Both the position numbers and the translations under genes were made by a program. A stretch of DNA of 64,000 bases from Paractinoplanes pyxinae (GTDB lineage Bacteria > Actinomycetota > Actinomycetes > Mycobacteriales > Micromonosporaceae), in NCBI RefSeq assembly GCF_026626335.1, contig NZ_JAPNTZ010000001.1, positions 310,001 to 374,000 on the forward strand, read 5' to 3'. Below the pieces are notes generated by a model. That model had not been told where the DNA came from and did no database searches. It saw nothing but the letters and a program-made list of their open reading frames with translations. This document shows positions 48,938-57,047 of the stretch, in pieces. The stretch's first letter is position 1. Every line of letters begins with the position of its first letter.

Positions 48938-49798
48938 ATGGCCAAAGATCTTTCCGTCGATGTGAATGCGTTCTGGGAGAACGGTTACCAGATCATTCGT
49001 AACGTCTACTCGCGCGACGAGATCAAGGGTTTCCGTGAGGCGGCCTTCGCCTCCCGCGGCCGTGGTCCCGGCGATCTGCTCTCCAACCCGAAGATGCGCA
49101 GCTCGCTGACCGACGGCCGGTTCGTCAGCGTCGCCCGCCAGCTGCTCGGCAGCGACGACATCTGGTACTCGGGCGACAGCTCGTACACGATCAACTCCGG
49201 CCAGCGCGGCTTCCACAAGGACAACGTGGACCGCAAGGACGGCAACGGGCCGGACTGGAAGGGCCGCTACACGCTGCTGCGTTTCGGCATCTACCTGCAG
49301 GACCACTACCGGCACACCGGCGGCCTGAACCTGCGCGCCAAGTCGCACAACACGGCCGACCACAACTTCGGGCAGAACGTCTACGTCCGTACGCGCCCGG
49401 GTGACCTCGCGGTGTGGAGCATGCGCACCACCCACAGCGGCAACGGCGTCCTGTACAAGTTCCCCAAGTGGGTGCACCCGGAGCCCAAGGACATCCCGAA
49501 CATCCCGCAGTGGCGCATCGCCAAGGCCGACGGCGACCGGCTCGCGGTCTTCGCCGCGCTGGGCCTCGACGACGCCCACCACAACCGCTACGTCGAGTAC
49601 ATGAAGACCCGCACGTACATGGTCAACTCGTTCCGGGCCTCGATCTACGACGACGAGACGCGGCTCGAGGCCAAGAACGCCGGCCTCAACATCCGCGACG
49701 TGGCGGCCGAGATCGAGGGCGACGACACGGTCGGCAAGAACCTCAACTGGGAGCCCATCCCGTACGAGGTCGGCGCCGAGCCGCGCCCGCGGGCCTAG
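48938..49798 (+). CDS. PhyH family Fe(II)/2-oxoglutarate dioxygenase
   Basis: A 286-residue phytanoyl-CoA-dioxygenase-like protein. The Fe-binding triad is probably His93 and Asp95 (FHKDNVD) plus His in TTHSGNG. Arg residues for 2-oxoglutarate occur nearby. The family hydroxylates or halogenates lipids and natural products. GTGAGGA precedes the ATG. It follows the SARP as a lone structural gene and ends at a strong terminator, so it forms a SARP-plus-single-enzyme unit; the substrate is unknown. Confidence 0.8.
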   Translation: MAKDLSVDVNAFWENGYQIIRNVYSRDEIKGFREAAFASRGRGPGDLLSNPKMRSSLTDGRFVSVARQLLGSDDIWYSGDSSYTINSGQRGFHKDNVDRKDGNGPDWKGRYTLLRFGIYLQDHYRHTGGLNLRAKSHNTADHNFGQNVYVRTRPGDLAVWSMRTTHSGNGVLYKFPKWVHPEPKDIPNIPQWRIAKADGDRLAVFAALGLDDAHHNRYVEYMKTRTYMVNSFRASIYDDETRLEAKNAGLNIRDVAAEIEGDDTVGKNLNWEPIPYEVGAEPRPRA

Positions 49799-49809
49799 GC
49801 ACACGCTCC

Positions 49810-49841
49810 GGTCGGCACGGCTTGGCGGAGCCGTGCCGACC
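49810..49841. terminator. bidirectional terminator
   Basis: A perfect 13-bp stem (GGTCGGCACGGCT / AGCCGTGCCGACC) with loop TGGCGG lies 11 bases after the PhyH stop and 2 bases before the end of the convergent SDR gene. It can serve both. Confidence 0.85.
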
Positions 49842-49843
49842 CT

Positions 49844-50854
49844 TCAGCTCTCGCGCAGGGCGAGCAGACTCTCGGCCGTCTCGACAATCGTGTCCTCGAT
49901 CGGGCGGGCCTTCCAGCCGAGCAGGCGTTCCGCCTTGGCCGAGGTCGCGTCGAGGTTGCGTCCCAGCAGCAGACGCAGGGCGCCCATCTGCGGGTTCACC
50001 TTGGCCAGGCCCCGGGCCACCACGAGCGGCATCTCGCGGGTCGGCACCTTGGCCGCCCGCTCACCGAGCCGCGCGCGCAGGATGGCGGCGATGTCCCGCT
50101 GCCAGAGGCTGTGCCCGGCGGTGGCGATGAACCGCTCGCCCGCGGCGGCCGGCTCGGTCATGGCGAGCAGATGCAGCGAGGCGACGTCGCGCACGTCGAC
50201 GTAGCCGGTGGCGAACTTCAGCAGGGCCGGCGCCGAGCCGTCGAGCATGCTCGCGATCGAGTTCAGCGACGGCGAGTAGTCCGGGCCGAGCACCGGGCCC
50301 AGCACGGCCGTCGGGTTGACCGTGGCCAGTTCCAGCCCGCGGCCCTCGCCGTTCACGAAGTCCCAGGCGGCCCGCTCGGCCAGCGTCTTCGATTTCTGGT
50401 ACGGGGCGATGTCCGCGTCCACGTTCGTCCAGTCCTGCTCCGTGAACGGGGTGTCGCGCGGCGGGTGGCCGTAGGCGATGGCCCCGATCGCCGAGGTCAT
50501 CACCACCCGCCGTACGCCCGCCTCGCGCGCCGCTCGCAGCACCCGCAGTGTGCCGTCGATCGCCGGGCGCACCATCTCGTCGTCGTCGCGCGGCACCTGG
50601 GTCAGCGTGGGCGAGGCGACGTGCAGCACGTGGTCGCAGCCCGCCACGGCTTCGGCCCAGCCTTCATCGTTCTGCAGATCGGCCCGTACGAACGTCAGTT
50701 GCGCGCCGGAATCGGCCTTGAGCATCGCGCGCACCTGGGGCTCGCGAGCCAGATCGCGCACGGTCGTGCGCACGGCGTACCCCGCGTTCAGCAGCGCCAG
50801 CACGCAGTAGCTGCCGATGTAACCCGAGCCGCCGGTAACCAATACGTCAGTCAT
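49844..50854 (-). CDS. extended SDR / dihydroflavonol-reductase-like oxidoreductase
   Basis: A 336-residue NAD(P)-dependent reductase: VLVTGGSGYIGSYCVLALL at the start, VLHVASPT, VMTSAIGAIAYGHP and the catalytic YQKSK (YxxxK). This group reduces aldehydes or ketones on small molecules. It is 39 bases downstream of the tetR gene on the same strand, and two matching TetR operator candidates lie just upstream of its start, so expression is probably repressed until a ligand appears. Confidence 0.85.
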   Translation of the reverse strand: MTDVLVTGGSGYIGSYCVLALLNAGYAVRTTVRDLAREPQVRAMLKADSGAQLTFVRADLQNDEGWAEAVAGCDHVLHVASPTLTQVPRDDDEMVRPAIDGTLRVLRAAREAGVRRVVMTSAIGAIAYGHPPRDTPFTEQDWTNVDADIAPYQKSKTLAERAAWDFVNGEGRGLELATVNPTAVLGPVLGPDYSPSLNSIASMLDGSAPALLKFATGYVDVRDVASLHLLAMTEPAAAGERFIATAGHSLWQRDIAAILRARLGERAAKVPTREMPLVVARGLAKVNPQMGALRLLLGRNLDATSAKAERLLGWKARPIEDTIVETAESLLALRES

Positions 50855-50868
50855 GCCCCAACGGTACT

Positions 50869-50880
50869 GGAGACCTCTCC
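50869..50880. promoter_or_regulatory. TetR operator candidate A
   Basis: GGAGACCTCTCC, of the form GGAGA-N2-TCTCC, lies 15 bases upstream of the SDR start. It matches the sites at 50900 and 51445. Confidence 0.65.
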
Positions 50881-50893
50881 ACTTATGCCAGAG

Positions 50894-51427
50894 TTAAGCG
50901 GAGAATTCTCCGGATAGACCGTCGAGCAGCAGCGCCAGCATGGGCTGGGTCCGCTCGGGGGCGGCCCGCCAGAGAGCGCCGGTGAACTGCAGAAAGTCGC
51001 CCGGCTCGGCGTCGGCGCGGATGCTGCCGTCACGCTTGCCCGCGTCGAGCAGCCGGGTGATGACGTCGATCACCGGCCCGTACGTCTGCTCGGTGATCGA
51101 CTTGTGCGCGTCCGGGCTGAGGGCGGCCCCGAACGCGTGCTTCTGCCGCATGGCGTCGACCAGTTCGGTCGTCCAGAGCCGCAACGCCTCGCGAGGCGCG
51201 TGCCCGGCGAGCAGCCCGTCGGCCGAGCCGATGATCCGGCCGACCTCGTCGGCATAGATCTCCAGGATCAGCGCCTCGCGCGACGGATAGTTGCGGTACA
51301 GCGTGCCCGGCCCGACGCCGGCCCGCTGGGCGATCTGATTCATCGACGCGTTGTCGTCCTCGGCGAACGCCGCCCGGGCGGCGGCCAGAATCCGCGCGCG
51401 GTTCTCCCGCGCGTCAGCTCGAACCAT
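50894..51427 (-). CDS. TetR family repressor
   Basis: A 177-residue TetR regulator with the N-terminal HTH RARILAAARAAFAEDDNASM, then IAQRAGVGPGTLYRNYPSRE, and a helical ligand domain. It lies directly upstream of the SDR gene. A perfect GGAGACGTCTCC palindrome 17 bases before its own start and two related sites around the SDR promoter strongly suggest it controls both genes. One of those sites lies inside its own last codons. Confidence 0.85.
   Translation of the reverse strand: MVRADARENRARILAAARAAFAEDDNASMNQIAQRAGVGPGTLYRNYPSREALILEIYADEVGRIIGSADGLLAGHAPREALRLWTTELVDAMRQKHAFGAALSPDAHKSITEQTYGPVIDVITRLLDAGKRDGSIRADAEPGDFLQFTGALWRAAPERTQPMLALLLDGLSGEFSA
50900..50911. promoter_or_regulatory. 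TetR operator candidate B (inside tetR 3' end)
   Basis: GGAGAATTCTCC is a perfect palindrome of the same GGAGA-N2-TCTCC form, within the codons for the last residues SGEF of TetR and 31 bp (three helical turns) from site A. Confidence 0.6.
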
Positions 51428-51444
51428 GGCTCACTCCCTCACCC

Positions 51445-51456
51445 GGAGACGTCTCC
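51445..51456. promoter_or_regulatory. TetR operator candidate C
   Basis: GGAGACGTCTCC, extended to a 14-bp perfect palindrome CGGAGACGTCTCCG (51444-51457), 17 bases upstream of the tetR start. It is likely the autoregulatory site, and it lies between tetR and the divergent serine hydrolase. Confidence 0.7.
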
Positions 51457-51537
51457 GCAACTGTAGACGGGCTCGTATCGCCCGCGTATCGGGAAGCGCA
51501 TACGCCGCCGCAACGTCAGGCTGTCTTCAGTGGAGGA

Positions 51538-52716
51538 ATGGACAAGCAGATAGGTCGGCGACCACTGATCCTCGGCGGCAGCGCGTTGGTGGCCGGGATC
51601 GGCCGGGCCGGGCCGATGCCACCGGGCGCCGGGGCGGTCGAGGCATACGACAAGTACGTGGCGGGTCTGGCCGCCGAGGGCAAGTTCTCGGGCGTGGTGC
51701 TGCTTTCGCACCGCGGCCGTACGGTGTTGTCGCGCAGCTACGGCTGGGCCGACCGGGAGAGGCGGATCCGCAACCACGAGGGCACCGCGTTCAGCCTCAC
51801 GTCGGCCGGCAAGCCGTTCCACGCGGTGGCCATGCTGCAGCTGGCCCAGCGGGGCGCGCTCGCCCTGTCCGACCCGGTGGGCAAGCACCTGACCGGCTTC
51901 AGCCAGGACATCGCCGAGCGCGTCACCGTGCACCACCTGCTCTCGGGCACCTCGGGGCTGGACACGCCGCCCGAGGAGGTGGGCCGGGTGTTCCGCAGCC
52001 GCGACGAGGTGCACGCGTTCTATCAGCGGCGGGCCCGGCAGGCGACCCTGGCCGGCGTGCCGGGTCTGCCGACCACCACCCACGCCGAGGCCGAGGTGAC
52101 GCTGGCCGCGCTGATCGTGGAGGCGGTGACCGGCACGACGTACTGGGACTACGTCCGCCGGAACATCTTCGAGCGCAGTGGCATGACCAGCTCGGCCTTC
52201 CACACGCGGCCGCAGTGGCTCACCGGGCGGGACATCGCGCACCCGTACATGAAAGTGGCCGGCGGCGGCGTGGTGGACGCCCTGCGGAACCTCGGCCAGG
52301 GCAGCCCCTACCCGTACGTGCTGGGCAAGAACCCGGGCCGCGCGTTCGTCGACGCCCCGGGCGACGGCGGCTTCGCCAGCGCCCCCGACCTGGTGCGGTT
52401 CGCGCGGGCCCTGAGCGACGGCACGCTGCTGGACCGCCCGTGGCGCGACGTGCTGTTCGCCCCCAAGCTCCCGCACGGCCCGGCCTCGTTCGGGGCGTAC
52501 GGGCTCGCGGTCGAGATCGCCGGCGGCCAGTGGGTGCAGCAGCGGGCCGGCGGCAACCCCGGCGTCGGCGCCAACTGGACCATCTACCCGGACACCGGCT
52601 GGGTCGGCGTCATCCTGGTCAACCGTGACGCCGACGGCGTCGCGCTGGCCGACCTGATCGGCCGCGAGACCTGGGCCGTCACCGGCGTCCCACCCGGCCC
52701 GGGAGCGGGCGGCTGA
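51538..52716 (+). CDS. serine hydrolase (beta-lactamase/penicillin-binding class C fold)
   Basis: A 392-residue protein. A signal-like N-terminus (RRPLILGGSALVAGIG) suggests export. The nucleophile motif SxxK is present (TSAGKP). The usual YxN motif is not: the position reads THAEAEVTLAALIVEAVTG, so the catalytic Tyr seems absent. The third motif (HxG/KTG) is GGNPG. It could be a slow esterase/peptidase or a degenerate member. Divergent from tetR; operator C lies in the gap, so shared control is possible. Confidence 0.75.
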   Translation: MDKQIGRRPLILGGSALVAGIGRAGPMPPGAGAVEAYDKYVAGLAAEGKFSGVVLLSHRGRTVLSRSYGWADRERRIRNHEGTAFSLTSAGKPFHAVAMLQLAQRGALALSDPVGKHLTGFSQDIAERVTVHHLLSGTSGLDTPPEEVGRVFRSRDEVHAFYQRRARQATLAGVPGLPTTTHAEAEVTLAALIVEAVTGTTYWDYVRRNIFERSGMTSSAFHTRPQWLTGRDIAHPYMKVAGGGVVDALRNLGQGSPYPYVLGKNPGRAFVDAPGDGGFASAPDLVRFARALSDGTLLDRPWRDVLFAPKLPHGPASFGAYGLAVEIAGGQWVQQRAGGNPGVGANWTIYPDTGWVGVILVNRDADGVALADLIGRETWAVTGVPPGPGAGG

Positions 52717-52719
52717 CCC

Positions 52720-53238
52720 TCATCGGTACGGCGGGGTCACCTCGACCCAGTAGTCGTCGATGTAGGAGCGGTAGAGAAGGCCCGCGAGGATGCGGACGAA
52801 CTCGGTGCGGCTGTCCGGGCCGGCGTTCTCGCGCAGGCGGGTCACCAGGTCGTAGGCGGCGTCGCGGCACTGCGCCCCGATGCTGCCCTGCGGCACGACG
52901 ATCGCCCCGTCGTCCAGGCGGTCGGCCAGCCAGCGGGCGAACGGCCGGTCCGGGTCGTCCTCGGTCCAGATCTCGCCCTCGTCGTCGTGCCAGTAGGCGT
53001 CCAGCACCCTCAGCGCCAGCTTGCGGGTGAAGCGTCTCCACCGGTCCTCGCTGTTGACGGCCTCGAGCTCGCGGACGAGATCGTCGGCCGCCGTCGAACA
53101 CTCGGCGCCGAGCGGCCCGGCCGGCGCCAGGGCGTCCGGCTCGGCCATGCGGGCCACGTAGCCGGCGAGCCAGGGCTCGAACGGTCGTTCCGGGTCCTCG
53201 ACGCTGAAGTCGATGGTGTCGGCGGCGTCTTCAACCAC
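52720..53238 (-). CDS. hypothetical protein with duplicated ~75-residue domain
   Basis: A 172-residue soluble acidic protein made of two similar halves. The first contains DPERPFEPWLAGY, GPLGAECSTAADDLVRELE and LRVLDAYW; the second contains DPDRPFARWLADR, GSIGAQCRDAAYDLVTRLR and LYRSYIDDYW, in the same order and spacing. The family is unknown. Start is GTG at 53238. It is convergent with the serine hydrolase (3-base gap) and divergent from the alpha/beta hydrolase. Confidence 0.65.
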   Translation of the reverse strand: MVEDAADTIDFSVEDPERPFEPWLAGYVARMAEPDALAPAGPLGAECSTAADDLVRELEAVNSEDRWRRFTRKLALRVLDAYWHDDEGEIWTEDDPDRPFARWLADRLDDGAIVVPQGSIGAQCRDAAYDLVTRLRENAGPDSRTEFVRILAGLLYRSYIDDYWVEVTPPYR

Positions 53239-53282
53239 GACCCGAGCTTATGAGCCTCCGGTCCGGCTCGGAGGCTGAAGTC

Positions 53283-54074
53283 GTGACTACGCTGGGGCGG
53301 GTGCCCTACCTGCGGATCGGCGACGTTGACCTTTACTCGGAAGTCGACGGAGAGGGCGAGCCCGTTCTGCTGCTGCACGGCGGTTTCTGCTCGCTCGAGT
53401 CGCTGCGGGTGACCTCGGATGCGCTGGTGGGCGATCACCGGGTGTACGCCTTCGAGCGGCCCGGGCACGGGCGGTCGGCCGACATCGCGGGGGAGTACGG
53501 GTACGCGCGGATGGTGGCCGACACCCTCGGCTACCTCGACGCGGTCGGGCTGGAGTCGGCTCACGTCGTGGGGTACAGCGACGGGGCGATCATCGGGTTG
53601 CTGCTGGCCCTCGACCACCCGGGGCGGGTGCGCTCGTTGACCGCGATCAGTGGGAACCTCGATCCGTCGGCGTTCGGCGACACCGGCGGGGCGCTGTCGA
53701 AGGAGGAGGCGGCGGAGCCGGGGCCGGATGTCGAGCGGATGCACTACGAGCGGTTGTCCCCCGACGGGGCTGCGCACGCTGACGTCGTACTGGGAAAGCT
53801 CTTTCGCCTCTGGACCAGCGAACCGCACATCGAGCCGAAAGAGCTCGCCCGCATCGACGCTCCGGCGCTGATCATGTCGGGCGACCGGGACACGATTCCG
53901 CCCGGGCACAGCCTGCTCATCGCCGCGTCGATTCCCGGCGCGCAGCTCTGTGCCGTGCCGGGGACCACGCATCACCTGGTGGCCGAGCGGCCCGAGCTGG
54001 TCAGCGGGCTGGTCCGCGACTTTGTGACCGCAGCAGCCACACGAAGTACGGGGCGCCGATCAGGGCCATCATGA
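53283..54074 (+). CDS. alpha/beta hydrolase
   Basis: A 263-residue hydrolase with oxyanion region LLLHGGFCS, Ser in VGYSDGAIIG, Asp in GDRDTIPPG and His in TTHHLV. The substrate is unknown. I prefer the GTG at 53283, which has GGAGG eight bases upstream; an in-frame ATG at 53250 has no ribosome site. Its last 74 bases overlap the convergent siderophore permease gene tail to tail. Confidence 0.8.
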   Translation: MTTLGRVPYLRIGDVDLYSEVDGEGEPVLLLHGGFCSLESLRVTSDALVGDHRVYAFERPGHGRSADIAGEYGYARMVADTLGYLDAVGLESAHVVGYSDGAIIGLLLALDHPGRVRSLTAISGNLDPSAFGDTGGALSKEEAAEPGPDVERMHYERLSPDGAAHADVVLGKLFRLWTSEPHIEPKELARIDAPALIMSGDRDTIPPGHSLLIAASIPGAQLCAVPGTTHHLVAERPELVSGLVRDFVTAAATRSTGRRSGPS

Positions 54075-56013
54075 GCCCGGCCGGGATCTGCGAGGGCGCG
54101 ATCAGCGTACGGCCGAGGGTGTCGGCCACCGAGACGAGCAGAGCGCCGAGCAGCATGGCGACCGGGACGATCCGTCCGTGCCGTACGCCGACCAGACCGC
54201 GGGCCAGATGCGGGGCGACCAGCCCGACGAAGCCCACCACGCCGACCGCGATCACGCTGACCGCCGCCGCGACCGCTGCCGCGGTCAGTAGGGACAACCG
54301 CGCGCCCTCCCGCCGTACGCCGAAGATCTTGGGGGTGTCCTCGTCGATCGCCAGCAGGTCGAGCTGGCGGCGCAGCCCCACCACGATCGGCGTCGCGAGC
54401 AGCAGCACCACGGCGACCGGCGCGACGTCGGCGAACGTGCGGCCGTAGGTGGTGCCGGACAGCCAGGTCAGGATGCGCGGCGTGTCCCACGGGTCGGCCC
54501 GCAGCAGCAGGAACGTGCTGACGGCGCTGAGCGCGTAGCCGCAGCCGATGCCGATCAGCAGGAACCGGTCGGGCAGCAGCCCGCCGCGCCAGGCCAGCAC
54601 GGCGATGAGCCCGAAGGTGGCCAGCCCGACGGCCACCGCACAGACGATCAGCGCCGTCCGGCCGCCGAGGCCCGAGGTCACCACGAACACCGCGCCCAGG
54701 CCGCCGCCGGCCGTGATGCCGAGGACGCCCGGCTCGGCCAGCGGGTTGCGGACCGTGCCCTGCACGACGGTTCCGGCCAGGGCGAGCGCGGCCCCGGCAG
54801 TGATGGCCGCCGCCACGCGGGGCGCCCGGTCATCGAGCGCGCGGCCGATCAGATCGGGTGCAGTGCCCTGCAGCCACAGCGCGATGTCGCCCGTACGCAA
54901 CCACAAGCTGCCCGCCAGCAGACCGGTCACCGCGGCCGCGGCCAGCAGCACCGCCGCGACCACCACGACCGTGAGGAAGCGCCGCCGCGAGCGGACCGCC
55001 ACGTACGCCCGGGGCACGATCCCGGTGTCCCGCAGCCGGAGGGCCAGGATCACGATGACCACGGCCCCGAGCAGGGAGGTCGGAACTCCGGTGGGGATCG
55101 AGGCGGCCGCCTGGGCGCCCATGACCGCCCGCAGCACGGCGTCGGCCAGCAGCACCAGAAGCGCGCCGGCCAGCCCGCAGGCCGGGATCAGAAACGCGTG
55201 CCGGCCGAGCGCGCTGATCCGGTTGGCGGCCAGCCGCACCGCCACCGGCGCGGCCAGCCCGACGAAGGCCAGCGGCCCCGCCAGCGTCACCGAGATGCTG
55301 GTCAGCAGCACCGCGCACAGCACCGCGAGGACCCTCGTCGAGCGGACCGGCACGCCCAGCGAGGCGGCCGCGTCGTCGCCCAGGCCGAGCACGTCGAGCC
55401 GCCGGGCCAGCAGCAGGGCGGCCACCAGCACGACGACGATGACGGGGGCGGCGCGGGTGGCCGCGTCCAGGTTCAGCTGGGCCAGCGAGCCGCTGCCCCA
55501 CGCGTACAGGCCGGTCGTGCTCTCCTTGAACAGGATCAGCAGCATCGCCGTGGCCGCGTCGAGGGCCATCGCGACCGCCGACCCGGCCAGGATCAGCCGG
55601 GTCGACGCGGTGCCCGAGGCGGCGCCGACCAGGCCGAGCACCAAGGACGCAGCAAGCAGACCGCCGGTGAAGGCCACCGCGCCCGAGGCCCACACCGGCA
55701 CGGCCAGCCCGAACGCGGCGACCAGGCACAGCGCGAAGTACGAGCCGGCGGTGACGGCCAGCGTGTCCGGGGCGGCCAGCGCGTTGCGGGTGACCGACTG
55801 CAGCAGCGCGCCGGCCGAGCCGAGCGCCACCCCGACCGCGACGCCGGCCAGCAGCCGCGGCACCCGGGAGCCGAGCAGGATGCCGTCCACGTCGCCCTGC
55901 AGCAGGTCGAGGAGCCCGATGCCGGACGTCCCCTGCGTCAGGTGCCACGCGCCGACGGCCAGCACGGCGACGAGCAGGACGGCCAGGACGGCCGCCCCGC
56001 GCACACCTTTCAC
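54001..56013 (-). CDS. iron-siderophore ABC permease, fused FecCD pair (FhuB-like)
   Basis: A 670-residue protein with two FecCD permease units in tandem, each of about ten membrane helices: the first with GSAGALLQSVTRNALAAPDT, the second with GTVVQGTVRNPLAEPGVLGI. Each ends with a conserved gate loop (GPLAFVGLAAPVAVR and VGFVGLVAPHLARGL). This is the FhuB arrangement and serves as the whole channel. The GTG start overlaps the substrate-binding protein stop (GTGA). The partner ATPase gene is interrupted by an amber codon. Confidence 0.9.
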   Translation of the reverse strand: MKGVRGAAVLAVLLVAVLAVGAWHLTQGTSGIGLLDLLQGDVDGILLGSRVPRLLAGVAVGVALGSAGALLQSVTRNALAAPDTLAVTAGSYFALCLVAAFGLAVPVWASGAVAFTGGLLAASLVLGLVGAASGTASTRLILAGSAVAMALDAATAMLLILFKESTTGLYAWGSGSLAQLNLDAATRAAPVIVVVLVAALLLARRLDVLGLGDDAAASLGVPVRSTRVLAVLCAVLLTSISVTLAGPLAFVGLAAPVAVRLAANRISALGRHAFLIPACGLAGALLVLLADAVLRAVMGAQAAASIPTGVPTSLLGAVVIVILALRLRDTGIVPRAYVAVRSRRRFLTVVVVAAVLLAAAAVTGLLAGSLWLRTGDIALWLQGTAPDLIGRALDDRAPRVAAAITAGAALALAGTVVQGTVRNPLAEPGVLGITAGGGLGAVFVVTSGLGGRTALIVCAVAVGLATFGLIAVLAWRGGLLPDRFLLIGIGCGYALSAVSTFLLLRADPWDTPRILTWLSGTTYGRTFADVAPVAVVLLLATPIVVGLRRQLDLLAIDEDTPKIFGVRREGARLSLLTAAAVAAAVSVIAVGVVGFVGLVAPHLARGLVGVRHGRIVPVAMLLGALLVSVADTLGRTLIAPSQIPAGLMMALIGAPYFVWLLRSQSRGPAR

Positions 56014-57047
56014 TTCCGGGTCAGAATTTTCACGTACGCGTCGATCGCCTGCTCGTTCGACTTCGGGCCGCCGGCGCCCCACACCCCGGCCGGGAAGGCG
56101 TACGCGCGCTTCTCCTTGACGGCGGGCAGCGCGGTCCAGATCGGGCTCTTGGTCAGTTCCTTGACGTAGCTGTCGGGGGTCTCGTCGTCGGAGTAGAACA
56201 GGGTGGCGGCGCCGACGGCGGTCAGCCCCTCGATGTCGGTCTGCGCGAGCCCGTACGCCGGGTCGACCCCGCCACTGCCGTACGCCGAATTGATCTTGTC
56301 AGTCCAGGCCGGGGTCAAGCCGAGCTGCTCGCCGAGTTCGGTGAAGAGCGCACCCTTGCCGTACGGACGGATGACCACGTTCCCGCCCTCGATCCAGCCG
56401 TCGAAGAACAGGAAGTCACCGGTCGCCGTGACCTTCTGCTTGGCCTCGGCCAGATGCTGATCGAACTGCTTCAGGACGAGATCCGCGCGCTCGGTCCGGC
56501 CGGTGGCCTGGCCGATCATCGAGAAGACCTTCTTCATGTTGGCGATCTGGCCCTTGGCGTCCGCCCCGACCGTGGCCAGCACGGGGACGCCGCGCTTCTC
56601 GAGCTTGGTGATCAGCTCGTCGTCGGCCTTGAACGCCTCGACCACGATCAGGTCGGGGTTGGTCGCGTAGAGCGCGTCGAAGTCGGGCTCCCCGCGCTCG
56701 CCGGCGTTGGCGACACCGGCCGGCAGCGGTTCCGCCTTCACGTACGTGCCGTAACCCTTGGGGTCGGCCACCGCGACCGGGTTGAGGCAGAGCGTGAGCA
56801 GGTCCTCGGTCTGCTGCCACTCCAGCACGGCGACCCGCTGGGCCGGCTTGGCCAGCTCGACCTTGCGGCCGACGCCGTCGGTCATCGACACCGGGTCGGT
56901 CGAGGTCTTGGTGGTGTCGTCGGCGCACGTCTGGGACGCGGGCGGGGCCGTGTTCTCGGCGGCGGGCTCGACGGTGGTGGTGCCGCAGGCGGTGATCGCG
57001 GCTGCGGCCACGACGAGGGTCGCCGCCAGGCGCGTGAGGCGGATCAT
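56010..57047 (-). CDS. siderophore-binding lipoprotein
   Basis: A 345-residue FecB/FhuD-type periplasmic-binding protein with a lipoprotein signal ending at AITAC (Cys21). Domain features include VAVLEWQQTEDLLTL, ATNPDLIVVEAF and AFPAGVWGAGGPKS. It delivers a ferric siderophore to the permease. The start is ATG at 57047, overlapping the ATPase stop by 4 bases (ATGA). It appears intact. Confidence 0.85.
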   Translation of the reverse strand: MIRLTRLAATLVVAAAAITACGTTTVEPAAENTAPPASQTCADDTTKTSTDPVSMTDGVGRKVELAKPAQRVAVLEWQQTEDLLTLCLNPVAVADPKGYGTYVKAEPLPAGVANAGERGEPDFDALYATNPDLIVVEAFKADDELITKLEKRGVPVLATVGADAKGQIANMKKVFSMIGQATGRTERADLVLKQFDQHLAEAKQKVTATGDFLFFDGWIEGGNVVIRPYGKGALFTELGEQLGLTPAWTDKINSAYGSGGVDPAYGLAQTDIEGLTAVGAATLFYSDDETPDSYVKELTKSPIWTALPAVKEKRAYAFPAGVWGAGGPKSNEQAIDAYVKILTRK

